7,436 bases of DNA from JANOAR01 sp031411235 (lineage in GTDB: Bacteria; Verrucomicrobiota; Verrucomicrobiia; Verrucomicrobiales; Verrucomicrobiaceae): contig JANOAR010000142.1 in assembly GCA_031411235.1 (NCBI GenBank), forward strand, positions 1-7,436, written 5' to 3'. Both the position numbers and the translations under genes were made by a program. Positions 1-6,694 of this stretch are shown here, piece after piece. The notes under the pieces are model-generated. The model was not told the DNA's origin, searched no databases, and saw only the letters and a program-made list of their open reading frames with translations. How positions within the stretch are numbered: the first letter of the stretch is position 1; every line of letters begins with the position of its first letter.

Positions 1-160
1 CGGCCAAGCTTTTGAGCACGGGTAAGCCATCGATTTCGGCCAAGCCTGGGTTGATCAGTATCAACTCATGCCCCGCCTTGGTCAGCATGACTTGGGCCTT
101 GTGGGCATAGCGCTCAGATTTTTGACTCGCCCCGAGAATGGCGACACGTTGTAGGTTCAT
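1..160 (-). CDS. CoA-binding domain protein, 5' part only (runs off left edge)
   Basis: The minus strand from 160 encodes MNLQRVAILGASQKSERYA followed by about 34 more residues, and the frame stays open to the window edge. The start resembles the CoA-binding (Rossmann-fold, YccU-like) family: a beta strand (VAILGAS), the characteristic S-x-K/x-ERYA-x-KA segment, a helix, then a second strand ending in INP (residues about 36-38), which in this family lies in the nucleotide-binding fold. These proteins are small, cytoplasmic and mostly uncharacterised. An in-frame ATG six codons upstream (176-178, MLRLRAMNLQ) is possible. I prefer 160 because the strand then begins close to the N-terminus; neither start has a clear Shine-Dalgarno sequence. 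The gene lies 69 bp downstream of hisC on the same strand and could be cotranscribed. Most of the protein is outside the window, so the family call rests on the N-terminus only. Confidence 0.72.
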   Translation of the reverse strand, partial: MNLQRVAILGASQKSERYAHKAQVMLTKAGHELILINPGLAEIDGLPVLKSLA

Positions 161-229
161 AGCCCGCAGCCGTAGCATGAATGCCCAGGGAACCAAGACA
201 AAAGGCCAACGGATCACAGCGGGCAGTCA

Positions 230-1333
230 TCATTTTAACTGAGCCAGCACTTCCTTCAGCACCTCGATGCAGCGCTCGTTTTGTGGCAGGGTGCCTAGGC
301 TGATGCGTACCCAGGCGGGCAGTTGGTAGGGGGCCATGCCGCGCACGATGATGCCTTTGTCCATCATGGCTTTGAAGACGGCATTGCCATCGCCGACGTT
401 GACCATGACGAAGTTGCCGTAGCTGGGGATGAACTCTAGGCCGAGGGCGGCAAATTGGCTCTGCATGTAGTCGCGGCCAGTGTCGGTGAGGCGCTTGGTT
501 TGGGCTTGGTGGGCGTCGTCGTGGAGGGCGGCTAGCGCGGCTGCCAGGGCGATGTGATTGATGTTAAACGGCTGTCGGGTCTTCTGCAAAACACCGATGA
601 GTTCGGTGGAGCCGATGCCGTAGCCGATGCGCAGGCCAGCGAGGCCTTGGATCTTGGAGAAGGTGCGCAGGATGATGACGTTGCGGCCCTGGTGGACGTA
701 TTTCAGCGTGTCGGGCGGGTTGTCGAGAAACTCATAATACGCCTCGTCGAAGACAACGATGATGTGCGGTGGCACCTTGGCCATGAAGCGGTCGATCTGC
801 TCTTGGTTGACGAGGGTGCCCGTGGGGTTGTTGGGGTTGGCGATGAAGATGATTTTGGTCTGCGGGGCAATGGCAGCAGCCATCGCGTCGAGGTCGTGGA
901 TGTAGCCGGGGTCGGGGACTTCAAGGGTATGGGCTCCAAAGAGTTGGGCCACGAGTTTATAGACCACGAAGGCATGTTGGGCGGCGATGATGGTGTCGCC
1001 TGGCTTCAGGAAAGCATGGCCGATGAACTCGATGACTTCATTGCTACCGCATCCGAGGATGACGTTGCTAAGCTCCAGGTCAAACTTCGCGGCGATGGCG
1101 TTGCGTAGCTTATAGCCGCCGCCATCGGGGTAGATGTGGCTTTCTAAAGTCGCTTGCCTCATGGCTTCAATGGCGAGGGGCGAGGGGCCGAGGGGGTTCT
1201 CGTTGGAGGCGAGCTTGATGATGTCCTCGGGGCGCAGACCGCGCTCGCGGGCGACTTCTTCGATGGGTTTCCCTGGCTCGTAGGCGACGAGGGTTTTGAG
1301 TTGTGTGTTGGCGGAGTCCCAGATGCTTGACAT
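230..1333 (-). CDS. hisC: Histidinol-phosphate aminotransferase (PLP fold type I)
   Basis: The 367-aa product is full length for HisC, which transfers the amino group between glutamate and imidazole-acetol phosphate in histidine biosynthesis. It is a cytoplasmic class I/II aminotransferase using pyridoxal phosphate. Visible signatures in order are SNENPLGPSP (43-52), the aromatic Y-P-D segment (68-70), GCGSNEV (94-100), NPNNPTGT (166-173) with the PLP-contacting Asn169, FDEAYYEF (195-202) with Asp196, which pairs with the pyridine nitrogen, RTFSKIQGLAGLRIGYG (223-239) with Schiff-base Lys227 and Arg235, and WVRISLG (341-347) with substrate-carboxylate Arg343. The motif after the lysine reads IQG where most HisC proteins have AYG or AFG. 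Paralogues acting on aromatic amino acids share these motifs, so substrate breadth cannot be settled here. No other his genes are adjacent. No strong Shine-Dalgarno sequence precedes the ATG, and the upstream leader carries a pyrimidine-rich heptad repeat (1367-1422). Confidence 0.93.
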   Translation of the reverse strand: MSSIWDSANTQLKTLVAYEPGKPIEEVARERGLRPEDIIKLASNENPLGPSPLAIEAMRQATLESHIYPDGGGYKLRNAIAAKFDLELSNVILGCGSNEVIEFIGHAFLKPGDTIIAAQHAFVVYKLVAQLFGAHTLEVPDPGYIHDLDAMAAAIAPQTKIIFIANPNNPTGTLVNQEQIDRFMAKVPPHIIVVFDEAYYEFLDNPPDTLKYVHQGRNVIILRTFSKIQGLAGLRIGYGIGSTELIGVLQKTRQPFNINHIALAAALAALHDDAHQAQTKRLTDTGRDYMQSQFAALGLEFIPSYGNFVMVNVGDGNAVFKAMMDKGIIVRGMAPYQLPAWVRISLGTLPQNERCIEVLKEVLAQLK

Positions 1334-1366
1334 GAGGCTTTTCTTTTGGCGAGGCGGAGGGGGCTA

Positions 1367-1422
1367 GGCAAGGGGCAAAAGGTGTGGGGGAAGGGACAAG
1401 GGATAAGTGATAAGGGACAAGG
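1367..1422. repeat. Degenerate 7-bp tandem repeat array
   Basis: Read on the plus strand, eight consecutive 7-mers are GGCAAGG, GGCAAAA, GGTGTGG, GGGAAGG, GACAAGG, GATAAGT, GATAAGG and GACAAGG. A rough consensus is G-A/G-C/T-A-A-G-G. One strand is almost purely purine. GTTGAGA and GGGGAGG continue the register weakly to 1436. The array lies between the hisC start and the next gene, so it would be in the hisC leader if transcription begins upstream of it. It resembles the short heptameric tandem repeats seen in cyanobacterial and some other bacterial intergenic regions. Translation of this stretch gives a low-complexity GKGQ-type peptide, which is why I do not extend the next gene into it. Confidence 0.75.
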
Positions 1423-1534
1423 GTTGAGAGGGGAGGCTCGGCATACCCTCAGAGAGATCACGGGCATGGCGTCGTTTATCATTGGCTTGGAGGCCGTTGG
1501 GCCGTGCTTTTCAGAAACTTATATGTTTGTTGTG

Positions 1535-2632
1535 ATGAAATTACCTCTCCCACTCCTTGCAGCGCTGGGCTGCTTTTACCTTGTTTTGGCGCAGGATTCC
1601 TTGGTGCTCGCGCAGTCGCCGCAAGCGGGGCACATGCCGCCGCCTGGGCAGCGTGGGCCTTGGGAGAATGATGTGATCGTATATCACGCCACGCGTGATG
1701 GGGTGGTGAAGCGCTTGGCGTCCTTTGAGCGGGCGGGGGTGGCGACGATCAATCGAATGAAGGATGGGCGACTCATCGCGGCGCATCAGCATTTCCCCGA
1801 GAATGATGCGGCGTCTTTCGACAAGGTGGCGCTGCATTTTTCATCCGATGAAGGCAAGACGTGGACACCTGCCGAAGTGATGAAGCTGCACGGCTTGCCC
1901 GAGGGAATGCGCTTCCCGTTTGATCCGACCCTCGTGGTGCTGGCGGATGGTCGCGTGCGGATGTATTTCACTTGCTTGCGTGGCCGGCAGTTTGATGAAG
2001 ACCTGCCACGCATCCACTCAGCGATCTCAAGTGATGGCGTCGAGTACACGTATGAACCCGAGGTGCGTTTCAGCATTGCAGGCCGCTCGGTGATTGATTG
2101 CGCTGTGGTGCTGCACCAGGGCGTGTATCATCTGTTTTCACCCGATAACGGTGAGCAACCAAAGCGCGACGAGCGGCGTGGCCAAGCTCCGCAGATGCAG
2201 TCGAACGATGGTATCGGTTATCACGCGACGAGCACGGATGGACTCAACTTCACGCGTGTGGACGATGTGAACATCGGGGGCCGTCGCCACTGGCTGGGCG
2301 CGGCGCTATCGGATGGCAAGGTGATGTCCTTCTACGGTACAGGCGAGCCCGGCGGCAGCCAGGAGACGCGTCCACGCGGTGGGATTTTTATCGCCACAAG
2401 TGCGGATGGTAAGGCATGGCAGCTAGCCGATGGCCCTGCGGTGATGGGCGCTGATCCAGGTGTGGTGACGGCGAAGGATGGCGGTTGGATCATGGTCGTC
2501 ACTGGGCCACCACGCAATGGTGGCCAAGGCCAGCCGCCTCAGTTTAAACCCGAGGATGCGTGGCTATGGCAGTGGGTGTGGGAAGCGCAGATGGATGACC
2601 AACTGAGGCGCAGAAGATCACGTGCGGAGTAA
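1535..2632 (+). CDS. Secreted sialidase/glycosidase-like beta-propeller protein
   Basis: From the ATG at 1535 the product is 365 aa. It opens with a typical Sec signal (MKLPLPLLAALGCFYLVLAQ, cleavage probably near residues 20-27), so it is likely exported. The rest looks like a beta-propeller of the BNR/sialidase superfamily. Asp-box-like turns occur at SSDEGKTW (103-110), SSDGVEY (165-171), STDGLNF (233-239) and TSADGKAW (288-295), each after a hydrophobic strand. Segments such as FPFDPTLVVLADGRVRMYF (127-145) and VIDCAVVLHQGVYHLF (186-201) also resemble GH43/GH32-type propeller blades. No catalytic triad can be assigned, so it may bind rather than cleave glycans. The frame is open from 1346, but the extra 63 residues are repeat-derived and basic, and the signal peptide fixes the start at 1535 or at the in-frame ATG at 1523. 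There is no obvious Shine-Dalgarno sequence. The C-terminus is Trp-rich then basic, and overlaps the convergent gene by 15 bp. Confidence 0.75.
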   Translation: MKLPLPLLAALGCFYLVLAQDSLVLAQSPQAGHMPPPGQRGPWENDVIVYHATRDGVVKRLASFERAGVATINRMKDGRLIAAHQHFPENDAASFDKVALHFSSDEGKTWTPAEVMKLHGLPEGMRFPFDPTLVVLADGRVRMYFTCLRGRQFDEDLPRIHSAISSDGVEYTYEPEVRFSIAGRSVIDCAVVLHQGVYHLFSPDNGEQPKRDERRGQAPQMQSNDGIGYHATSTDGLNFTRVDDVNIGGRRHWLGAALSDGKVMSFYGTGEPGGSQETRPRGGIFIATSADGKAWQLADGPAVMGADPGVVTAKDGGWIMVVTGPPRNGGQGQPPQFKPEDAWLWQWVWEAQMDDQLRRRRSRAE

Positions 2633-4168
2633 CTCGCGGGCCTCGGCTTGTCCGGGTGCGGGGCGGCCAAACTCGCTGGCAGTGACACGCGCCAAGGCGG
2701 TGAGATGACGCCATCTGTAAGCGGCACGCGTGCGATAGAACTCGTCCCACACGGTTTGATAATATTTCTCTGCGTGCAGCGCTCCGTCCTCGCTGATGGC
2801 ATGGCCCAGTAGCAGCTTGAAGACACCGTCTGGCGGCAGCCCCAGCATACCCATGCGATGCACCACGGCGGCAGCGTGGGACTGGAGATTCTGCCGGATG
2901 TAGGTATCCAGTTCGGCGAGTAGTTTGCCTTCTTCTTTGGCCGAGACTTGGCCCACGTAGCGCTTCGAGGGTACGGGCTCCCATTGCAGGAAATTCAACC
3001 CCTGGGCGCTACGATCTCGCGCGATCTGCCAAGCTCCGAGGATAAGGCAGGCGAAGACATGCGTGCCCTGGCTTGCCTGCGAAAGATTGCGCCACGCATG
3101 GACGGAGTCACTGGCGTGGACGCCGATGGAGTCACCGTGGACACTGCCCGGCGGCTTGCCGACGGACTCCCATTCTGGCAGGCGTCCATGGTCGCGCAGC
3201 ACGAGTTGATTCGCCGCGAGGGAGAGGGCTTCACCGATTTCATGGGGGTTGAAGCCCTCGGCAAGCGCCGCCGCCACAGCGCCTGCGGCTTGCTCGGGAG
3301 AGCCGCTGAAGATGCTCTGGCTCAGCTTCTCCATCACTGCGTCTTCCAGGGCGCGAGTGCCAGCGCTACGGCCCATGAGTTTGTGTTCATCGAGTAATTT
3401 CGCCAGCGCTTTGGCATGTTCGTCCCACTCGGGCCGACGGCGATTTTCAGCATTCAGACAGTAGCGCAGCGACTGTCGCAGCATGGTGGTGGCGTGCTCA
3501 CGGCCGACGAGATCGATCAAATCCCAGGCGCGGTAGGGCAGCACCGTGCGATGTACTTCCGTGTCGTCCTGCACACAATGCAGCAGCGCGTTGAAGCCAT
3601 CGTCCGCGTTATGCTGGATGAGCGTGGCGAGGATTTTTTCGGCCTTCTCGGTGTCCTGCTGCTTCACCGCTTCGTGAAGTTCCTCGCTGGTGGGCTTGTC
3701 CGTTCCTGGGGTCACAACCGACAGCGTTTCATCGCTGCGCCCGCCGCGCTCTTGGATGCGGTTGGTGTTGCGATACAGCACCTTGAAGACGGGCAACGCC
3801 TGCTGCTCGGTGGGCAATAAGGCCGACATTTTGTGAGCCGGATTCAACGCCATCAGCGTGTGGAAGCCGATGTAGTCCTCGCCGCCGAAGGTGCGTGCAT
3901 TGGCCAGCACCCCTGCGGCCACGAGGCGTTTCAGGGAGACTCCCTCCTTCAGTTTGCCGAGGAGCGCAGGTTGCAGTTTAGCGATGGGGGTCTCCTGCAT
4001 GAAACAGACCATCGACTCCAAGTCGCCGAAGTTTAAAGCCGCTGGCGCTTCTTTGGCGTATGCGGATGAGATGCCCAGCTCAGCAGCGAGGGCAGGACCG
4101 ATGGTGGCGAGAAGTGTTCCTTGGCCTACCTGGGCGAGGAAATGACGACGTGTGTGCGGTTCATTCAT
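2618..4168 (-). CDS. Tat-exported helical protein of unknown function
   Basis: The 516-aa product begins with a twin-arginine signal: TRRHFLAQVG (6-15), then a hydrophobic stretch to about residue 29 and an Ala-rich cleavage region near 36-41. Folded export, often with a bound cofactor, is therefore likely. The remainder is predominantly alpha-helical with many histidines in distinctive contexts: GGEDYIGFHT (95-104), NALLHC (193-198), SVHGDSIGVHASDSVHAW (342-359; His344, 351, 357), GTHVF (368-372), VHRMG (436-440) and GHAISEDGALHAEKYY (455-470). Clustered histidines suggest a metal or cofactor site. I do not recognise a characterised family; a distant link to questin-oxidase-like helical proteins is only a guess. 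The start is well supported by AGGAG five bases upstream (4174-4178 on the minus strand). The gene is divergent from the PQQ-like propeller gene and convergent with, and overlapping, the sialidase-like gene. Confidence 0.8.
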   Translation of the reverse strand: MNEPHTRRHFLAQVGQGTLLATIGPALAAELGISSAYAKEAPAALNFGDLESMVCFMQETPIAKLQPALLGKLKEGVSLKRLVAAGVLANARTFGGEDYIGFHTLMALNPAHKMSALLPTEQQALPVFKVLYRNTNRIQERGGRSDETLSVVTPGTDKPTSEELHEAVKQQDTEKAEKILATLIQHNADDGFNALLHCVQDDTEVHRTVLPYRAWDLIDLVGREHATTMLRQSLRYCLNAENRRRPEWDEHAKALAKLLDEHKLMGRSAGTRALEDAVMEKLSQSIFSGSPEQAAGAVAAALAEGFNPHEIGEALSLAANQLVLRDHGRLPEWESVGKPPGSVHGDSIGVHASDSVHAWRNLSQASQGTHVFACLILGAWQIARDRSAQGLNFLQWEPVPSKRYVGQVSAKEEGKLLAELDTYIRQNLQSHAAAVVHRMGMLGLPPDGVFKLLLGHAISEDGALHAEKYYQTVWDEFYRTRAAYRWRHLTALARVTASEFGRPAPGQAEARELLRT

Positions 4169-4331
4169 AATAGCTCCTGGTTGGAATTGCCGCGAGTGTC
4201 ACACAGTTCGCGAAGTTGCGTCAATGGGCATTTCCCGTGGTAGCACAGCACGAGGAAAACCAAGCGCTCTAAGATGATGCCAACACTTCGCCCGAGATTC
4301 ACGTTGGTAGGGCAGTCCAACGAGCACGAAT
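4169..4331. promoter_or_regulatory. Divergent intergenic region, inferred to hold two promoters
   Basis: The 163 bp separate two divergently oriented genes, so promoters for both are expected here. I could not identify convincing -35/-10 pairs, operators or dyads. The call is inferred from gene orientation only. Confidence 0.4.
4174..4178 (-). promoter_or_regulatory. Shine-Dalgarno site of the Tat-signal protein gene
   Basis: The minus strand reads AGGAG with a 5-nt spacer before the ATG at 4166-4168. It is the only strong ribosome binding site at any start in this window and confirms that start, which places the twin arginine at residues 7-8. Confidence 0.75.
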
Positions 4332-5603
4332 ATGAAAACCATCAGCCTCTCCACGTCTCTGCTTTTTGCCGCTTCCATCTCCTTATTGGCCGAGGACTGG
4401 GCGAGATTTCGCGGGCCGAATGCCGATGGTACGACCTCGGATAAACCGCTGCCGACAGCGTGGAGCGACAAGAAAAACATGGTCTGGCGCACCAAGCTGC
4501 CAGGGCCGGGCTCATCGAGTCCGATCGTCAGTGGCAATAAAATATTCCTCACCAGTTACAGCGGTTACGGCACCGATTTGAAAGCGCCGGGCGATGTCAC
4601 CAAGCTGAAGCGCCACGCGCTCTGCCTGGATCGAGCCACGGGCAAAATACTCTGGCAACATGAGGTGAAAACCGACATCGCAGAGAAGCTCTATAACGGC
4701 CAGTACATCACTAGCCACGGCTACGCCTCCAGCAGTGCGGTGACGGATGGCACGAGTGTCTTTTTCTTTTTTGCCCATGTCGGCGTTCATGCCTACTCGG
4801 TTGATGGCAAGAAGGTGTGGGAGGCCAATGTCGGCGAAAAGCCGCACGACTGGGGCGCAGGTTCATCGCCCATTCTTTATGGCGATCTGTTGATCGTGAA
4901 TGCGGCGCTAGAGAGCGATACGCTGTTTGCTCTGGATCGTCGCACGGGCAAGGAGGTCTGGAGTGTGCGTGGATTCCCCGCCTCCTGGAATACGCCTGTG
5001 ATCATGAAACTCAAAGATGGTTACGAGGAGATGATCGTGAATGCCAGCGGCAAGCTGCGTGCCTTCAACCCGAAGACAGGCGAGGAACTATGGAACTGCC
5101 AGAGCATTCGCGCAGCAGAACTCTGCCCATCGGTGCTGGTGCATGACGAGATAATCTACGTCATCGGCAGCCCCAATGGCCAAGCCATCGCAGTGCGTGC
5201 AGGCGGCAAGGGCGACGTCTCGCAGTCGCATGTCGTCTGGAAGGCACAGAAAGGCTCGAATGTGGGATCGCCTGTGTATCACGAAGGCCATCTCTATTTT
5301 GTCAATGATTCACGCGGCACCGCGACCTGCCTGAGGGCCGACACAGGCGAGGTGGTCTATGAGCAGCCGATGTCGGCAAAGCGAGATCGCTGGTATGCCT
5401 CGCCCATTCTGAACCAGGGCAAACTTTACTTTGTGAGCCGGACGAGTGGCACGGTAATACTCGCCGCCAAGCCGCAGTTTGAATCCCTAGCGACGAATGT
5501 CATCGAAGGCGATACAAGTGTCTTTAATGCCAGCCCCGCCGCCGCAGATGGACGCCTCTATCTGCGATCCGATGAGTATGCCTATTGTATCGGCGAGAAG
5601 TAG
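4332..5603 (+). CDS. Secreted PQQ-like (BamB-like) beta-propeller protein
   Basis: The 423-aa product starts with a Sec signal peptide (about residues 1-20, ending SISLLAED). Next comes the motif WARFRGPNADG (23-33), which is typical of the large family of exported PQQ-like repeat proteins in Verrucomicrobiota and Planctomycetota. Propeller blade signatures recur: ALCLDRATGKILWQ (96-109), HAYSVDGKKVWEA (153-165), FALDRRTGKEVW (199-210), RAFNPKTGEELW (243-254) and TCLRADTGEVVY (332-343). Strand motifs SSPIVSGNKIFLTS (62-75) and SPVYHEGHLYFVN (313-325) lie between them. The length fits a single six- to eight-bladed domain. Quinoprotein dehydrogenase catalytic residues and a heme motif are not evident, so a scaffold or binding role in the periplasm is more likely than enzymatic activity. 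It is divergent from the Tat protein gene, which may point to a shared periplasmic function, but this is inference. No strong Shine-Dalgarno sequence precedes the ATG. Confidence 0.85.
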   Translation: MKTISLSTSLLFAASISLLAEDWARFRGPNADGTTSDKPLPTAWSDKKNMVWRTKLPGPGSSSPIVSGNKIFLTSYSGYGTDLKAPGDVTKLKRHALCLDRATGKILWQHEVKTDIAEKLYNGQYITSHGYASSSAVTDGTSVFFFFAHVGVHAYSVDGKKVWEANVGEKPHDWGAGSSPILYGDLLIVNAALESDTLFALDRRTGKEVWSVRGFPASWNTPVIMKLKDGYEEMIVNASGKLRAFNPKTGEELWNCQSIRAAELCPSVLVHDEIIYVIGSPNGQAIAVRAGGKGDVSQSHVVWKAQKGSNVGSPVYHEGHLYFVNDSRGTATCLRADTGEVVYEQPMSAKRDRWYASPILNQGKLYFVSRTSGTVILAAKPQFESLATNVIEGDTSVFNASPAAADGRLYLRSDEYAYCIGEK

Positions 5604-5607
5604 AGCA

Positions 5608-5656
5608 GCGTTACCAACGCCAAGCTCAACGCTAACTTGAGCGTGAGGCAGCGCGG
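5608..5656. repeat. Short imperfect hairpin, possible degenerate attC-like site or terminator
   Basis: The core is GCTCAA (5624-5629) paired with TTGAGC (5637-5642) around a 7-nt loop. An outer GCC/GGC pairing (5619-5621 with 5647-5649) is separated by unpaired bases. It lies just beyond the stop of the 132-aa minus-strand gene and follows the plus-strand propeller gene, so it could serve as a two-way terminator, although there is no T-tract. The left arm (CCAAGCTCAACG) matches the left arm of the 6088-6156 hairpin at 11 of 12 bases. The right flank (GTGAGGCAGCGCGG) resembles GTTAGGCGTTGCGG there. This suggests a degenerate member of the same element class. Confidence 0.4.
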
Positions 5657-6055
5657 TCATTTCGGAGTGCGTGTTGAAGGGGACTCCTCTGGTGGTGTGA
5701 CGACTGGCGCTCCGCTCTCCTGATACCACTGTGCGCAAGCGATACCGACTGCCAGCGCAGCCACGACATCGAATAGAAAAGCGCCCCCATAAAACTGGGA
5801 TTGGGAAGACTGGCTTTGGAGGTTCGGATACCGGAGTCGGGTAGAAGTCTCGATCTTGTCCTCGACCCAGAATGTCCTCGGCACTCCTAGCTTATGAACT
5901 TGGGGAAGCTTGAACTTCGCCGCATCAGCAGCGTTGGGCGTGACGAAGAACCAATATGAAGCGACGTTCAAGGTGACAGCAATGGCCAGCCCCACAGCGA
6001 AGCCGATGTAAATCCTCCGGTCGGAAGCGATGTCCTGTTGGTCAGATGTGATCAT
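5657..6055 (-). CDS. Small two-helix membrane protein, unknown function
   Basis: The 132-aa product has a short charged N-terminus, a transmembrane helix at about residues 15-38 (IYIGFAVGLAIAVTLNVASY onwards) and an extracytoplasmic or loop segment containing KLGVPRTFWVEDK (55-67) and several Ser/Gln residues. A second helix follows at about 91-110 (GAFLFDVVAALAVGIACAQW), then a Pro/Glu-rich tail. The layout of helix, G-x-P-x-TF-aromatic segment and second helix matches a style of small hypothetical protein I associate with accessory genes in Planctomycetota and Verrucomicrobiota, but I know of no function. The gene is bounded by attC-like hairpins on both sides: the 6088-6156 element before its start and the 5608-5656 element after its stop. 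This is the placement expected of a single-gene integron cassette. There is no Shine-Dalgarno sequence. CCAACCGC occurs 3 nt before the ATG, as at the next gene. Confidence 0.68.
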   Translation of the reverse strand: MITSDQQDIASDRRIYIGFAVGLAIAVTLNVASYWFFVTPNAADAAKFKLPQVHKLGVPRTFWVEDKIETSTRLRYPNLQSQSSQSQFYGGAFLFDVVAALAVGIACAQWYQESGAPVVTPPEESPSTRTPK

Positions 6056-6087
6056 AGAGCGGTTGGTTTCGATTCACACGAGACGCG

Positions 6088-6156
6088 GCAACGCCTGACG
6101 ACCCAAGCTCAGCGACAGCCGGAGCGGTTCGCTGAGCTTGGGTCGTTAGGCGTTGC
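6088..6156. repeat. attC-like near-perfect palindrome (putative integron recombination site)
   Basis: Two 28-nt arms (6088-6115 and 6129-6156) are reverse complements with a single mismatch (G6097 against T6147). They enclose a 13-nt loop that can form a small CCG/CGG stem. The total length of 69 bp is within the usual attC range. On the minus strand one arm carries GCCTAAC (6151 to 6145), a perfect RYYYAAC box containing the TAA stop of the acetyltransferase gene; the opposite arm has GTCAGGC, one base off GTTRRRY. Read on the plus strand, the right arm carries a perfect GTTAGGC. Orientation is therefore ambiguous, though gene context favours minus. Against attC: the arms pair almost perfectly, with no extrahelical base and no unpaired central spacer. 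A bidirectional terminator or another palindromic repeat remains possible. Confidence 0.6.
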
Positions 6157-6664
6157 GGTTGAGTGGCAAAGCATAGAACTCCTCGTGGTAGAAAACTCCG
6201 TCCACGCATATCGCCTCGCGCTCCAAGCCATAAAGGATGAAGCCTCGGGACTGGTAGAGAGCAATCGCTGCCGTATTGGAAGCATTGACGCTGAGCTTAA
6301 GGTTGCGGAGGTGAGCAAATGTCCGCGCGTGGGCAATGAGGGTATCGAGCAGTGCACGACCAACGCCGCGCCTGCGGAATGCCGGGGTAACATACATCCC
6401 GCACACGTCTGCGTTGTGAGCCAGCTTCTCGCTGGTCGTGCGCACCAGTGCGGCAATGCCGACAAGCCGCTCATCGGCAAACATCCCGAACACGCTGACC
6501 GTGGCATCTGCCGTGGTTTGGAGGCGGGCAGCGATGTCTGCGGGCGTCCTAGCAGACTCAGCGGCATAGCTGGAACTGAACGCCGTCGGACTCTCTCGGA
6601 GACCTTCGAGACGGAGTGGCTGATAAGCGGCGGCATCGTCTGGATTGAGTTGTCTTATCTTCAT
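6146..6664 (-). CDS. GNAT-family N-acetyltransferase
   Basis: The 172-aa product has the length and layout of a GCN5-related acetyltransferase, which transfers acetyl from acetyl-CoA to an amine. Features in order are the N-terminal strand and helix MKIRQLNPDDAAAYQPLR (1-18), the central strands VFGMFADERLVGIAALV (58-74), and motif A VCGMYVTPAFRRRGVGRALL (87-106), whose R-R-x-G-x-G (98-102) binds pyrophosphate. Motif B is LKLSVNASNTAAIALYQSRGF (122-142), with the N-x-x-A-x-x-L-Y-x-x-x-G-F signature. A final strand, HEEFYALPL, spans 160-168. The substrate cannot be predicted; the N-terminus resembles the RimI-like and small-molecule acetylating branches. The stop codon TAA lies inside the RYYYAAC box of the downstream palindrome, as is common in integron cassettes, where GNAT genes are frequent cargo. 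The start is 30 bp after the stop of the 124-aa gene, without a clear Shine-Dalgarno sequence. Confidence 0.9.
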   Translation of the reverse strand: MKIRQLNPDDAAAYQPLRLEGLRESPTAFSSSYAAESARTPADIAARLQTTADATVSVFGMFADERLVGIAALVRTTSEKLAHNADVCGMYVTPAFRRRGVGRALLDTLIAHARTFAHLRNLKLSVNASNTAAIALYQSRGFILYGLEREAICVDGVFYHEEFYALPLNRNA

Positions 6665-6694
6665 GCGGTTGGCCAGTGGTCTGCTCTGCTGGAG

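Noticed and set aside
554..1108. 184-aa open frame on the plus strand inside hisC
   Set aside because: It is antisense to a well-supported hisC, Asp/Val/Gly-rich as expected from reversed GC-rich codons, and has no recognisable domain.
1346..1534. Extension of the sialidase-like gene to the ATG at 1346 (63 extra residues)
   Set aside because: The added sequence is translated heptad repeat (GKGQ-type, basic, low complexity) and would bury a good signal peptide in the middle of the protein.
2544..2984. 146-aa and similar open frames within the Tat protein gene
   Set aside because: They are shadow frames of a strongly supported gene with a Shine-Dalgarno site and signal peptide; their compositions are Arg/Ala/Pro-rich without domains.
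4169..4331. Specific sigma-70 promoter boxes between the divergent genes
   Set aside because: Candidate TTGCGT/TAGCAC-type pairs have poor spacing (about 19 bp) and weak matches, so no box is called.
5601..5656. Strong intrinsic terminator for the PQQ-like propeller gene
   Set aside because: The stem is only 6 bp and no T-tract follows on either strand; termination is possible but not shown.
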